This document shows, in pieces, positions 26,698 to 36,523 of a stretch of 64,000 bases of DNA (its first letter is position 1; every line of letters begins with the position of its first letter). A program made the position numbers and the translations under genes. The notes below the pieces were generated by a model. The model made no database searches, was not told the DNA's origin, and was given only the letters and a program-made list of their open reading frames with translations. The stretch is taken from positions 2,852,001-2,916,000 of the forward strand of contig NZ_CP019511.1 of assembly GCF_002002925.1 (NCBI RefSeq). The letters run 5' to 3'. This DNA comes from Sphingomonas sp. LM7 (GTDB lineage Bacteria; Pseudomonadota; Alphaproteobacteria; Sphingomonadales; Sphingomonadaceae).

Positions 26698-27234
26698 ATG
26701 AGCGCACCCCATATCGTCGCCCTGGGCGGCACCCTGAGATCGGAATCGGCGACCGGCAGGCTCCTGGCCCGGGCGCTGGAGATCGCCGAAGCGCGCGGCG
26801 CACGCACCACCTTGCTGACCGGCGACGACATCGCTTTCCCGCATTACGAGCCCGGCAATGCCGAGGGCAACCCGGCGATCGGACGCTATCTCGAGGCGCT
26901 GCGCACCGCCGACGCGGTGATCGTCGGGTCGCCCGGTTATCACGGGACGCTGTCGGGACTGGTCAAGACCGCGCTCGATTATGTCGAGCAGCTCCGCGGC
27001 GACGAGCGCGTCTATCTCGATGGATTGCCGGTTGGGCTGATCGCGACGGCGGCGGGCTGGCAGGCGGCGGTATCGACGCTGCAGGCGCTGCGCACGATCA
27101 CCCATTCGCTGCGCGGCTGGCCCACGCCGATGGGGCTGGCGATCAACACCGTCGAACCCGGCGACGCAGTCGACAAATGCCGGCCGCAGATGGACGTCAT
27201 GGTCGGCCAGATCTTCGATTTCCTGGGACGCTGA
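26698..27234 (+). CDS. NADPH-dependent FMN reductase-like flavoprotein
   Basis: This 178-residue flavodoxin-fold protein has LGGTLRSESATGRLLARALE as the phosphate-binding loop, then GSPGYHGTLSGLVKTALDYV, and a final segment KCRPQMDVMVGQIFDFLG. The pattern matches the NADPH-dependent FMN reductase family (SsuE/ArsH/chromate reductase type). The acceptor is unknown. It is divergent from the PEBP gene, 96 bp apart. Confidence 0.85.
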   Translation: MSAPHIVALGGTLRSESATGRLLARALEIAEARGARTTLLTGDDIAFPHYEPGNAEGNPAIGRYLEALRTADAVIVGSPGYHGTLSGLVKTALDYVEQLRGDERVYLDGLPVGLIATAAGWQAAVSTLQALRTITHSLRGWPTPMGLAINTVEPGDAVDKCRPQMDVMVGQIFDFLGR

Positions 27235-27310
27235 TCTTCCTATTTAACCCTTTCGTGAGGGCTTGTGCGCTAGCACCGGCGCTTGAAACCGGGGGGGTTT
27301 TGAACGCGAA

Positions 27311-27895
27311 ATGATACATGCTTCGGGCCATGCGGTAGTCGGCGCACGACGCAAGGCGGTACGCACCGTCCTTGCGGCGGGCAGCTGCCGCGCCAGCCTG
27401 AACGAGATCGCCCAGCGGCTGGGCAATCTCGGCTACCTCGTCGTGCTCAGCGATTCGGCGTGCCAGGCACTCGAACTCGTTTCCGCTCGCGGGTTCGACC
27501 TGGTGCTGATCGATACGCTGATGCCTGAGACCGGCGCGATGCACATGCTGGCCGAGATCCGCGGATCGCGCGAGACCGCGGATTTGCCGGTGATCGTCCT
27601 GAGCGAACAGGAAGGCGCCGTTGCGGCATTCGCGGCGGGCGCCGACGACTGGATCGCCAAGCCCACGCCGTTCGATGTCCTCGCTGCGCGCGTGGAGCGC
27701 ATCCTGGCGCGTGCGGGCCGGATCGAGGAACTCAAGCGCTCGAACCTCGCGCTCGATGCCCGGATCGCCGCGCGGGCGATCGAGCTTGGCGAGACGCAAG
27801 CCGAGCTTGCCGCCGCGCGTGTCGACCGCACCCGGCTGCTCGGATCGATCCGCCAGCTGCAGGACGAGGTCGCCGCCCGGCGAAGCGCCGCCTAG
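27311..27895 (+). CDS. Response regulator with C-terminal coiled coil
   Basis: A 194-residue protein with one receiver domain: VVLSDSA, phospho-acceptor Asp68 in LVLIDTLMPE, and the switch Lys117 in IAKPTP. No DNA-binding or enzymatic domain follows; residues 135-190 form an Arg/Glu/Leu-rich coiled coil (IEELKRSNLALDARIAARAIE). Such single-domain regulators usually act by protein contact. No histidine kinase is adjacent. It overlaps the convergent corA stop by four bases. Confidence 0.85.
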   Translation: MIHASGHAVVGARRKAVRTVLAAGSCRASLNEIAQRLGNLGYLVVLSDSACQALELVSARGFDLVLIDTLMPETGAMHMLAEIRGSRETADLPVIVLSEQEGAVAAFAAGADDWIAKPTPFDVLAARVERILARAGRIEELKRSNLALDARIAARAIELGETQAELAAARVDRTRLLGSIRQLQDEVAARRSAA

Positions 27896-28845
27896 CGCAC
27901 AAACCAGTGTCGGCGGATGAAATAGGCGCTGATCACCACCGCGATCACTACGCAGAACCAGAACACCCCCCAGAACGCCCAAGTCTCGTGCGCGAACGGG
28001 ATGCCGGCCACGTTCATGCCGAGCAGGCCGGTGATGAAGGTCAGCGGCAGGAACACCATCGCGACGATGGCGATGATCAGCGAGCGCTGGTCGAGTTGTT
28101 CGGCGCGCAGATCGGTGAGCGTCTCATGGATGAGCGCCGATCGCTCGCGGATGCTCTCCAGCTCTTCGGCCATGCGCGCGGCGCGATCGGCGGCGGCGGA
28201 CAGATGCAGGCGGTCGTCGTCACCCAGCCAGTCGCCCGGGATCGCCGCCAGCTTCTCCAGCGCGGCGCGCTGCGGATTGAGGAAGCGGCGATAGCCGATC
28301 GCCTGGCTGCGCGTGCCATTGACCAGCCGGCGTAGCTCGAAGGCATGGCCGACAGCGATCTGCTCCTCGCAATCGTCGAGCGAGTCGCCGAGATCGGCGA
28401 CCATCGGGTCGAGCTCCTCGGTGATCTCCTGCGCCAGCGCGGCGATCAGGTCGCCGGGATCGAGCACCTTGCCCGCGCTGACCAGCTCGCGGACCGGATG
28501 GAGCGCGCTCAAGGTCTTGCGGGTCACCGAGAAGACGCAGCCGCCGAGCGCATAGATGCGAATCGAGGCGAGCAGATCGGAGGTGGCGAGCTCCTCAGAG
28601 GAAAGGCCCCGCAAGTTGATCACGGCGCCTTCGCCCACCGAATCGCAGCGCGGACGCGTCTCGGCTGCGGTAAGCGCCTCGATGACATAGGGCGAAAGGC
28701 CCGCTTCGCCGCCGAGCCACGCCTTGGCGCGCTCGTCATTGGTGGTGAGATGGATCCAGACGAGATCGGCGCGCACGCCCAGCGCCTGCTTGAGCGGCGG
28801 CGACTCGACCGCGCCGCCCCGCACGACATACGCAAAGCCGCTCAT
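27892..28845 (-). CDS. CorA/ZntB-family divalent-cation transporter
   Basis: A 317-residue CorA-type channel with a large cytoplasmic domain, a long stalk helix (ELESIRERSALIHETLTDLR), and two C-terminal transmembrane helices with the hallmark GMN motif in FITGLLGMNVAG. The second helix is short and ends in SAYFIRRHWFVR. It may transport Mg2+ or, as ZntB, Zn2+; the post-GMN sequence VAGIPF resembles ZntB-like proteins. It overlaps the siroheme gene by ATGA and is last in the argH-lysA operon. Confidence 0.9.
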   Translation of the reverse strand: MSGFAYVVRGGAVESPPLKQALGVRADLVWIHLTTNDERAKAWLGGEAGLSPYVIEALTAAETRPRCDSVGEGAVINLRGLSSEELATSDLLASIRIYALGGCVFSVTRKTLSALHPVRELVSAGKVLDPGDLIAALAQEITEELDPMVADLGDSLDDCEEQIAVGHAFELRRLVNGTRSQAIGYRRFLNPQRAALEKLAAIPGDWLGDDDRLHLSAAADRAARMAEELESIRERSALIHETLTDLRAEQLDQRSLIIAIVAMVFLPLTFITGLLGMNVAGIPFAHETWAFWGVFWFCVVIAVVISAYFIRRHWFVR

Positions 28846-29600
28846 TCGCCCATTGCCAGATAGACCGACAGACCGGCACCCGGATCGAGCGGCATGCCTC
28901 CACAGGCGATGCGGATGGCATCGGCGCGGGCACGATCGAGTATGGCTTCGGGCACGTCGCCACGATGAAAGACGCGATCGGCCTGCGCAAGCGCGCGCGC
29001 CTGGCGCAGCGTGAGGTCGTCGGGATCATATGAAGGCAAATAGAAGCTGAGCAGCGACGATGTCGCCGCCGTGGCGTCGGTCAGCCATTGCTCCACTGCG
29101 TCGCCCGGATGGTCCGTCAACGGGTCGAGTGGTCCGGCGAGCCCGGCACCCAGCGCGCGGCGGCGCTCGGCAAGACCGGGCCAGCGGCCTCGTATTCCTG
29201 GTTTCGCAGCTTCCAGCGCACGCGCCAGTCCGCCGAGCGACGCCGGCAATACCGCCTCCAGCCGCTGGCGGAGCGCCGCCGCGAGCCCGGCGGAGACGCC
29301 GCCGGTGCCGATCGCGACCAGCACGGGATCGCGATCGACGATCGCGGGCAAAGTGAAGTCGCAAAGATCGACGCGGTCGACCGTGTTAACGAGAATGCCG
29401 CGCCCGCGAAGTCGCACGACGATCGGCTCGGGGTCGTCGATCGCAACAATGGCGAGACTGGCATTGGCCGCTTCGTCCACCACGTCGGCGCCGGCGCGCT
29501 CGAGCAGGCGGCGCTTGGCTTCCGCCGCCTCGCCCTCACCAATCAGGATGACCGGCCGCCCCGCCAGCTTCACGAAGATCGGCAGGGCGGCGAGGCTCAT
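28842..29600 (-). CDS. Siroheme synthase N-domain with truncated methyltransferase tail
   Basis: A 252-residue protein. Residues 1-150 are the CysG-N/Met8p domain (LPIFVKLAGRPVILIGEGEA, ILVNTVDRVDLCDFTLPAIV, VSAGLAAALRQRLEAVLP), which oxidises precorrin-2 and inserts iron to make siroheme. Residues from about 200 (SYDPDDLTLRQARALAQADR, then PEAILDRARADAIRIACG) look like only the first 50 residues of a uroporphyrinogen-III methyltransferase domain, with the GxGPGD loop degraded to SYDPDD. The methyltransferase must be supplied by another gene. It overlaps lysA and corA. Confidence 0.85.
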   Translation of the reverse strand: MSLAALPIFVKLAGRPVILIGEGEAAEAKRRLLERAGADVVDEAANASLAIVAIDDPEPIVVRLRGRGILVNTVDRVDLCDFTLPAIVDRDPVLVAIGTGGVSAGLAAALRQRLEAVLPASLGGLARALEAAKPGIRGRWPGLAERRRALGAGLAGPLDPLTDHPGDAVEQWLTDATAATSSLLSFYLPSYDPDDLTLRQARALAQADRVFHRGDVPEAILDRARADAIRIACGGMPLDPGAGLSVYLAMGE

Positions 29601-30856
29601 TTCAGCCAGTCCGGGACATGTTCCTCGGCCATGATCGCTTCGGCCGAGATGCGACCGGCGACCACTTCGAACCTGTCGCCAGAGACGAGCACTTCGGGGA
29701 CCAGCGGGCGGCTGTTGTAGGTGCTTGCCATCGTCGCGCCATAGGCCCCGGCGCTGCGCAGGATCGCGAGGTCGCCCGACTGCACCACATCGATCTCGCG
29801 CCCCTTGGCGAAGACATCGCTGCTCTCGCAGACCGGGCCGGCGACATTGGCGACAAACTTTTCGCCGCTCGGGCGCACCGATTCGAAATCGTGATAGGCA
29901 TCGTACAGCGCAACGCGCGCAAGGTCATTCATCGCCGAATCGACGATGACCCAGGGGTTCACCGGACCGGGCTTGACCCACAGCACTTCGGTCAGCAGCA
30001 CGCCGGCATTGGCCGAGATCACCCGACCGGGTTCGAACATCAGTTCGACGTCCCAGCCCTGGGTGACGCGTGCGACCATCTCGCCGAATTCGGCCGGAGT
30101 CGGCGGCGTGTCGCCTTCGCGATAGCGCACGCCGAGACCGCCGCCGAGATCGACATGGGTGATGGTGTGCCCCGCGGCGCGCAGCTCCGCGACGAGCTTG
30201 CCGACGCGCTCGAACGCGCGCTCCAGCGGCGCGAGGCTCTGAAGCTGGCTGCCGATATGGACAGCGACGCCGCGCAGGTTGAGCCCGGGCAGCGGCGCCA
30301 GCCGATCAAAGATCGCCGGGGCCTCGTCGATCGGCAGGCCGAACTTGTTCTCGGCGCGGCCGGTCGAGATCTTCTCGTGCGTGCCGGCGTCGACATCGGG
30401 ATTCACCCGCAGCGTCGCAGGGGCGCGGAGGCCGCGTGCGGCGGCGAGCTGCGAGAGGACAACGCCCTCTTCCTCGAGCTCGAGGTTGAACTGGCCGATA
30501 CCGACGCTGAGCGCCTGATCGAGCTCGGCGCGGGTCTTGCCGACGCCCGAGAAGACGACGTCCTTCGCTGCCATGCCCGCCGCCAGCGCACGCGCCAGCT
30601 CGCCGCCCGAAACGACGTCGGCACCGAAGCCTTCATTGGCGAGCAGGCGGAGCACCGCGAGATTGGGATTGGCCTTGACCGCGAAGGCGAGGTGCTTGCG
30701 CGGGATCGCGGCGAGGCCGTCGCGGAAGGCGCGGGCGTGGCGCTGGAAGGTCGCGGCCGAATAGACGTAGACGGGGGTGCCGACTGCCTCGGCGATCCGC
30801 GCGAGCGGGACGTTCTCGACGTGCAGCTCGCCGTCGATCAGATTGAAATGGTCCAT
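29597..30856 (-). CDS. lysA: Diaminopimelate decarboxylase
   Basis: A 419-residue PLP-dependent enzyme, the last step of lysine synthesis. The PLP lysine lies in FAVKANPN, and other motifs are HIGSQLQSL, VDLGGGLGVRYREGD, FEPGRVI, and the catalytic GPVCESSDVF. Length and motifs are complete. It lies nine bases after a small lipoprotein gene and overlaps the siroheme gene. Confidence 0.97.
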   Translation of the reverse strand: MDHFNLIDGELHVENVPLARIAEAVGTPVYVYSAATFQRHARAFRDGLAAIPRKHLAFAVKANPNLAVLRLLANEGFGADVVSGGELARALAAGMAAKDVVFSGVGKTRAELDQALSVGIGQFNLELEEEGVVLSQLAAARGLRAPATLRVNPDVDAGTHEKISTGRAENKFGLPIDEAPAIFDRLAPLPGLNLRGVAVHIGSQLQSLAPLERAFERVGKLVAELRAAGHTITHVDLGGGLGVRYREGDTPPTPAEFGEMVARVTQGWDVELMFEPGRVISANAGVLLTEVLWVKPGPVNPWVIVDSAMNDLARVALYDAYHDFESVRPSGEKFVANVAGPVCESSDVFAKGREIDVVQSGDLAILRSAGAYGATMASTYNSRPLVPEVLVSGDRFEVVAGRISAEAIMAEEHVPDWLK

Positions 30857-30865
30857 GATATTCCG

Positions 30866-31108
30866 TCAGTTTGGAGGCGGCAGATCGAACTTGTCGGTCC
30901 GCCTCTTATCCGTGCTCTCGATGAGGTCGTCGCTGCGCGCGGGGCGCGTGGCCACCGGCGGCTTGAGCAGATCCTCGGGCGTGGGGGTCGCTGTCTCGCC
31001 ATAGGGCGCGGGAGGCAGCGACGCGCCTTCCGCCGGTTTGAGACCTTCGCGCGCGCCGCAGCCGGCCTGCGCCAGCATCGCGGTGAGCAGCAACAGCTCG
31101 CGCATCAT
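30866..31108 (-). CDS. Small lipoprotein, LptM (YifL)-like
   Basis: An 80-residue lipoprotein precursor: [18 protein letters not shown] with a lipobox QAGC and acylated Cys17, then [16 protein letters not shown] and a Pro-rich disordered tail. In enterobacteria and pseudomonads a tiny lipoprotein (YifL/LptM or LppL) is encoded immediately before lysA or dapF; LptM helps LptD mature. Position directly upstream of lysA and the start of the mature sequence GCGxxxGLK fit this family. The assignment is inferred from context more than similarity. Confidence 0.7.
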   Translation of the reverse strand: MMRELLLLTAMLAQAGCGAREGLKPAEGASLPPAPYGETATPTPEDLLKPPVATRPARSDDLIESTDKRRTDKFDLPPPN

Positions 31109-32484
31109 CGTCCTTCCTCCTCGCGACCCTGACGGGCCACAGCGATCGCCGCGCGAACCCGCGCCGGCGCAGTGCCGCCGAAGCTCGTGCGGCTGTTCAC
31201 CGACGCTTCGACGCTGAGCACGCCATATACGCCATCGTCGATGCGCGCGTCGATTTCCTTCAAGGCATCGATCGATAACTGATCGAGCCTTATGCCCTGC
31301 GCTTCCGCCGCCGCGACGGCGCGCCCGGTGATGTGGTGCGCCTCTCGGAACGGCACGCCGGCTTCACGGACCAGCCAGTCGGCAAGATCGGTAGCGGTGG
31401 CGAACCCGGATTCGGCGAGTCCGCGCATGCGATCGGTGCGGAAGGTCGCGCTTTCGACCATCCCGGTCATCGCCGCGATGCACAAACCCAGCAGGTCGTG
31501 CGCCTCGAACACCGGCGGCTTATCGTCCTGCATGTCCTTCGAATAGGCGAGGGGCAGGCCTTTCATGGTGATCATCAGCGAGACCAGTGCGCCGGTGATC
31601 CGTCCCGAATGACCGCGCACCAGCTCGGCGGCGTCGGGGTTGCGCTTCTGCGGCATGATCGAGCTGCCGGTCGACCATTGGTCCGACAGGCTGACGAAGC
31701 CGAAGGGCTGACTCGCCCAGATCACGAATTCCTCGGCGAGGCGGCTCAGATGCAGGCTGCACTGCGCCGCGGCAGTGAGATATTCGATCGCGAAGTCGCG
31801 GTCGGAAACCGAATCGAGCGAATTGCGCGTCGGGCCGTCGAAGCCGAGCGCCGCGGCGGTGGCGTCGCGGTCGAGCGGGAAGCCGGTGCCGGCGAGCGCG
31901 GCGGCGCCGAGGGGGCAGAGATTCATCCGCGCGCGCGCATCGCGGAAGCGCGAACGGTCGCGATCGACCATCTCGAAATAGGCCATCAGATGGTGGCCGA
32001 GCGTTACCGGCTGGGCGCTCTGGAGATGGGTGAAGCCGGGCATCACGCTATCGGCATGTTCCTCGGCGCGGTCGAGCAGCGCGTCCTGAAGCCCGGCGAG
32101 CGCCGCCTCGGCCTGATCGATCGCGTCGCGCACCCACAGGCGGAAATCTGTCGCGACCTGATCGTTGCGCGAGCGCGCGGTGTGAAGGCGGCCCGCCGAG
32201 GGCCCGATCCGATCGGCCAGCCGCGCTTCGGAGAGCATGTGGATGTCCTCGAGCGCCAGGTCATCGGGGACGCCGTGTTCCTCGAACTCGGCGGCGACCT
32301 GATCGAGCCCCTCGCCGATCCGCGCGGCATCCTCCTGCGAGACGATGCCCTGCTTGCCCAGCATTTCGACATGCGCCTTGGATCCGCGCAGATCCTGGCG
32401 CCACATCCGCTTGTCGAAGGGAATCGAGGCGTTTATCTCACGCATGACTGCAGAGGGGCCTTCAGCGAAGCGCCCACCCCACAT
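31105..32484 (-). CDS. argH: Argininosuccinate lyase
   Basis: A 459-residue enzyme for the last step of arginine synthesis. The start at [11 protein letters not shown] is the conserved one; the frame extends 110 codons further but without similarity. Signatures include [17 protein letters not shown], TPGxTHLQ as [13 protein letters not shown], and the fumarase/lyase motif [12 protein letters not shown]. It overlaps the LptM-like gene, and its start codon overlaps the plus-strand ATG of the thioredoxin frame. Confidence 0.97.
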   Translation of the reverse strand: MWGGRFAEGPSAVMREINASIPFDKRMWRQDLRGSKAHVEMLGKQGIVSQEDAARIGEGLDQVAAEFEEHGVPDDLALEDIHMLSEARLADRIGPSAGRLHTARSRNDQVATDFRLWVRDAIDQAEAALAGLQDALLDRAEEHADSVMPGFTHLQSAQPVTLGHHLMAYFEMVDRDRSRFRDARARMNLCPLGAAALAGTGFPLDRDATAAALGFDGPTRNSLDSVSDRDFAIEYLTAAAQCSLHLSRLAEEFVIWASQPFGFVSLSDQWSTGSSIMPQKRNPDAAELVRGHSGRITGALVSLMITMKGLPLAYSKDMQDDKPPVFEAHDLLGLCIAAMTGMVESATFRTDRMRGLAESGFATATDLADWLVREAGVPFREAHHITGRAVAAAEAQGIRLDQLSIDALKEIDARIDDGVYGVLSVEASVNSRTSFGGTAPARVRAAIAVARQGREEEGR

Positions 32485-32500
32485 GGCATTGGAGCTATCC

Positions 32501-33058
32501 TTGCGCCCAGCGATTACGCTTCTCCTTCTGGCAGCGAGCCTGACCGGCGGCTGCGATAGGCAATCCGCGCCTAAGCAGCAAGCCGAGGGCGCGAATGCAG
32601 CCACGCCTGCGCCGAGCGCAGCCGACAAGCTGGACCGCAGCCACAAGGGCGAGGCCGCGCCGACGATCCCGTTCGTCGATCCCAAGGGCAAGAAAGTCAC
32701 GCTCGCCGACTTCCGCGGCAAGCCGGTACTGCTCAACCTGTGGGCGACATGGTGCGCGCCGTGCGTCAAGGAAATGCCGACGCTCGACGCGCTGGCGGTG
32801 CGCGAGGGCGACAAGCTCCAGGTGGTGACGATCAGTCAGGATTTCGCGCCAGAGAAGGTGCCGCCGTTCTTCGCGGCGGCGAAGTTCAAGAAGCTCCAGC
32901 CGTACATCGACAGCGAAGTCGCGTTCAGCACGCAGATGGGTGTCAACCTGCCCACCACCATCCTCTACGATTCGGCAGGTCGCGAAGTCTGGCGGGCGCT
33001 GGGCGACACCGACTGGGCCGGCGACGCTGCCGCCAAGCTTCTCGCCGAGGCGCGCTGA
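32501..33058 (+). CDS. TlpA-like thioredoxin-fold lipoprotein
   Basis: The start was set at TTG 32501 because GGAG sits six bases upstream; the in-frame ATG at 32483 has no ribosome site and overlaps the argH start. The product of 185 residues begins [18 protein letters not shown], a lipoprotein-type signal, then a thioredoxin domain with the catalytic WCAPC (in [16 protein letters not shown]) and cis-proline in LPTTILYD. It should act on disulfides at the periplasmic face, for example in cytochrome c maturation. It is divergent from argH. Confidence 0.85.
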   Translation: MRPAITLLLLAASLTGGCDRQSAPKQQAEGANAATPAPSAADKLDRSHKGEAAPTIPFVDPKGKKVTLADFRGKPVLLNLWATWCAPCVKEMPTLDALAVREGDKLQVVTISQDFAPEKVPPFFAAAKFKKLQPYIDSEVAFSTQMGVNLPTTILYDSAGREVWRALGDTDWAGDAAAKLLAEAR

Positions 33059-33083
33059 CTCCGGCGCCTGCCCCGCCTGCGGT

Positions 33084-36000
33084 TCAGAGCAAATTCGGTT
33101 GCGGCACCGGCTTGGCGGCAGCCGGTGTTTCGCCGGCGAGCGCAGTCATCGCAACATAATCGAGCTTGCCGGTGCCCAGCACGGGCAGCTCCGCCACTTG
33201 CCGGATATCGCGAGGGATGGCGAGTTCGGCGATACCATTCGCCTTGCCCCACGCCTGAAGCTCGCTCGCCTTCGCATCCTTGCGCGTCGTGAACAGCACC
33301 AGTTGCTCGCCCTTTCGCGGATCGGCGCGGGTGACGGCGGCGTGGTCTGAGTCCGGCCAGAGGCTGGCGGCGTAGCCTTCGACTGCGGGAAGTGAGACCA
33401 TTTCGCCGCCGATCTTGGCAAAGCGCTTGGCGCGGCCGCGAATCGTCACAAAGCCATTGTCGTCGATCGACACGATGTCGCCGGTGTCGTGCCAGCCACC
33501 TTCGGGCGGTTGCAGCACCCCGGGTGCGTCGGCCTTCATATAGCCTGCCATGATGTTGGGCCCGCGGATCGAGAGCTTGCCGCCCTCGGCGATGCCCGGG
33601 ACAGGCTCGACCTTCGCTTCGATATTCGGCAGCAATCGGCCGACGCTGCCGGCCTTGAAGTGCATCGGCGTGTTGACCGCGATCACCGGCGCAGCCTCGG
33701 TCGCGCCATAGCCTTCGAAGATGCGCACGCCGAACTTCTCGGACCAGATCTTGCGCGTCTCGTCACGAACCCGCTCGGCACCCGCGAAGATGTAGCGGAC
33801 CGAATAGAAGTCGTAGCTGTGCCCCATCCGCGCATAGCCGGCGAGGAAGGTATCGGTGCCGAACAGGATCGTCGCATTGGCGTCATAGGCCAGCGCGGGC
33901 ACGATCCGGTAGTGGAGCGGATTGGGATAGAGCAACGTGCGGATGCCGCTGAGGATCGGCAGCAATGTCCCGCCGGTCAGCCCGAAGCTATGGAACACCG
34001 GCAAGGCATTGAGCACCAGATCCGACGAATTGAAGTCGATCCGCGCCGAAAGCTGCTGGCAATTGGCGAGCAGATTGCGATGGGTGAGCACCACGCCCTT
34101 GGGCAGGCCCTCGCTGCCGCTGGTGAACAGGATCACCGCCGGACTGTCGGGCGCGACGTTGCGGCGACGGTGCAGCCGCCCGGCCCAACGCGCGGCGAAC
34201 AGCGCACGCAGCTTGGCGAGCGTGCCGATGCCCGCGGCGATATCTTCGAGATAGACGATCCGGCGGCCCTCGGCCTCGAGCCCTTCGACGATCGGCTCGA
34301 GCTTGCCCTGAGTGATGAACGCACGCGCGGTGACGATCGTGGCGACCTCGGCCGCGCCGCACGCCGCCTTCAGATTGGCGAGGCCGGCGGTGTAGTTGAG
34401 CATCGCCGGCACGCGGCCGATCCGCTGGAGTGCGAAGAAGGTGGCGACGACGCTCGACACATTGGGAAGCAGCACGCCGACCGCCTCGCCCTGGCGGGCC
34501 AGCGAGTCGAACGCGCGTCCCAGCGCCATGCTGCCGACGATCAGCTTCTTGTAGCTCATCGGCTCGCGCTTGATGTCCTCGACGATTTTGGCGCCGCCGC
34601 CATTGATGTCCTTGGCATCCAGCAGCGCCTGGAACAGCGTGCGATCGGTATCCGAGGTGGCGAAGATCATCGCGCTCATCTCGTCGTACAAGCGGCGTCC
34701 GGCGATCGCGCGGCGCTGACGCGCAGTCATCGTGCCTTCGATCTCGACATGGCGCGGCGGCAGCACGGTCAGCGTGATCCTGGGGAACATGCGCAGCCGC
34801 ACCTTGCCGCGCAGCTTCGAGAAGGAGGAATATTGCGCGCCGTCGATGCGCACCGGGACGATCGGCGCATCGGCCTTGTCGGCGACCATGCCGGGGCCGT
34901 CGAATACCTTCATCAGCGCGCCGGTGACGGTGATGCGGCCTTCGGGGAAGATCACCAGCGTGTTGCCGGCCTTGACTGCCTTGACCATCGCCTTGGTCGA
35001 CATCGGGTTGGTCGGATCGACGGGGAAGGCGCGGAACAGCTTGAGCGCAGGCTTGATCCACCAGCTCGCGGCGACCGCGGTGTGGACCGCGAACACCGGC
35101 TTGCCGGGCAGGAACACCGCGAGCAGCAGCCCGTCGAGCCACGAGACATGATTGACCACCACGACCGCGCGGTCGCCGGACCTGGGCATGTTCTCCGCGC
35201 CATGGACCTCGACACGATAGAGGAACTGCAGCGTCGCGCGGATTAGCCGCTTGATCACCGTTTCGGGCAGCAACCAGCACGAGATCAGCGCGACGATCAG
35301 CGTCGCGAAGCCCATGATCGCAATCACCGCGGGGATCGACACGCCGCTCGCCGCCATCCCGGCGACGACCACCATCACCAGCACCGCAACGATCGCATTG
35401 ACGATGTTGTTGGCCGCGATGATCCGCGAGCGCTCGGCGACCGGGCTGTTGGTCTGGAGCAGCGCGTAGAGCGGCACGATGAACATGCCGCCCGAAAACG
35501 CCATCACGGCAAGGTCGATCAGCACGCGCCAGCTGCCTGGCGCCTGGACGAAGGCGGCGATATTCGCGCCCGGCGCAGTGATCACGAAACTGCGTGTCGA
35601 CAACCACAGATCGATCATGCTCGCTGCCATCAGCAACGCCGAAACCGGGACGTAGCGCGCCGACACCCGGCCCTTGAGCAGCCGGTTGACCGCCAGCGAG
35701 CCCAAGGCGATCGAGAGCGAGAAGACCAGCAGGAACAAGGTGACTACTGGCTTGCCCGCGCCGAGCGTGTTCGACACCAGGGGCGCGAAATCGTTGAGCA
35801 GCACCGCGCCGACTGCGAAAAACCAGCTGATCCCGAGGATGCACAGCCAGATGTCGCGGCCGTCATGCGCGGTGCGGAGCACCTGCCAGGTCGAGCGCAG
35901 CGGATTGGGATCGACGCGCAGGCCAGGACTGGCGGGGGGCGCGTCGGGGATGAAGAAACTCGCGACCAGCCCGGCCAGTGCCAGCACCGTCGCGATCAGC

Positions 36001-36521
36001 CCCGCTTCCCAGGGCGGCACGAAGTTGGGGAGCAGCTGGCCGCCGAGGATCGCGAGGAAGGTCCCCGCCTCGATCATGCCGGTGCCGCCCATGATCTCGC
36101 CCGGGGCAAGATGCTGGGGCAGGATCGAATATTTGACGGGTCCGAAGATCGTCGAATGGCAGCCCATGAAGAACAAGGCGAGCAGCAGCAGCGGCACCGA
36201 TTGCAGCCACAGTCCGACAAGCCCCACGGCCATGAACACCACTTCGGCCGCCTTGACCGCGCGGACCAGCTTCGCCTTGTCCCACGCATCGGCAATCTGC
36301 CCGGCCAGCGCGGAGAACAGGAAATAAGGGACGAAGAACACCCCCGTCGCAATCGCCGCGAGCATCGCCGAATGGCCGGGATCGGCGGCGTAGAGCGTGA
36401 AGTTGACGAGGAACAGCATCGCGTATTTGAGCGCGTTGTCGTTGAACGCGCCCAGAAACTGGACGACGAACAGCGGACCGAAGCGGCGCTTGGCAAGCAG
36501 CGAAAAGTCTGGCGCGGACAT
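33084..36521 (-). CDS. aas: Three-domain LplT-PlsC-acyl-ACP synthetase (Aas-like)
   Basis: A 1145-residue fusion. Residues 1-400 are an MFS carrier like the lysophospholipid flippase LplT; around 430-640 is a PlsC-type acyltransferase (NHVSWLDG at about 457, FPEGR at about 524); the rest is an AMP-forming acyl-ACP/CoA synthetase with FTSGSEGLPKGVVLTHRN near 799 and EGYGATEAAP. E. coli encodes the same activities as separate lplT and aas genes. The protein should import and re-acylate lysophosphatidylethanolamine. Two bases separate it from the upstream DUF2339 gene. Confidence 0.93.
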   Translation of the reverse strand: MSAPDFSLLAKRRFGPLFVVQFLGAFNDNALKYAMLFLVNFTLYAADPGHSAMLAAIATGVFFVPYFLFSALAGQIADAWDKAKLVRAVKAAEVVFMAVGLVGLWLQSVPLLLLALFFMGCHSTIFGPVKYSILPQHLAPGEIMGGTGMIEAGTFLAILGGQLLPNFVPPWEAGLIATVLALAGLVASFFIPDAPPASPGLRVDPNPLRSTWQVLRTAHDGRDIWLCILGISWFFAVGAVLLNDFAPLVSNTLGAGKPVVTLFLLVFSLSIALGSLAVNRLLKGRVSARYVPVSALLMAASMIDLWLSTRSFVITAPGANIAAFVQAPGSWRVLIDLAVMAFSGGMFIVPLYALLQTNSPVAERSRIIAANNIVNAIVAVLVMVVVAGMAASGVSIPAVIAIMGFATLIVALISCWLLPETVIKRLIRATLQFLYRVEVHGAENMPRSGDRAVVVVNHVSWLDGLLLAVFLPGKPVFAVHTAVAASWWIKPALKLFRAFPVDPTNPMSTKAMVKAVKAGNTLVIFPEGRITVTGALMKVFDGPGMVADKADAPIVPVRIDGAQYSSFSKLRGKVRLRMFPRITLTVLPPRHVEIEGTMTARQRRAIAGRRLYDEMSAMIFATSDTDRTLFQALLDAKDINGGGAKIVEDIKREPMSYKKLIVGSMALGRAFDSLARQGEAVGVLLPNVSSVVATFFALQRIGRVPAMLNYTAGLANLKAACGAAEVATIVTARAFITQGKLEPIVEGLEAEGRRIVYLEDIAAGIGTLAKLRALFAARWAGRLHRRRNVAPDSPAVILFTSGSEGLPKGVVLTHRNLLANCQQLSARIDFNSSDLVLNALPVFHSFGLTGGTLLPILSGIRTLLYPNPLHYRIVPALAYDANATILFGTDTFLAGYARMGHSYDFYSVRYIFAGAERVRDETRKIWSEKFGVRIFEGYGATEAAPVIAVNTPMHFKAGSVGRLLPNIEAKVEPVPGIAEGGKLSIRGPNIMAGYMKADAPGVLQPPEGGWHDTGDIVSIDDNGFVTIRGRAKRFAKIGGEMVSLPAVEGYAASLWPDSDHAAVTRADPRKGEQLVLFTTRKDAKASELQAWGKANGIAELAIPRDIRQVAELPVLGTGKLDYVAMTALAGETPAAAKPVPQPNLL

Positions 36522-36523
36522 GA

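Noticed and set aside
33489..35246. 585-residue plus-strand frame opposite the Aas fusion
   Set aside because: Antisense shadow with repetitive Arg/Asp composition.
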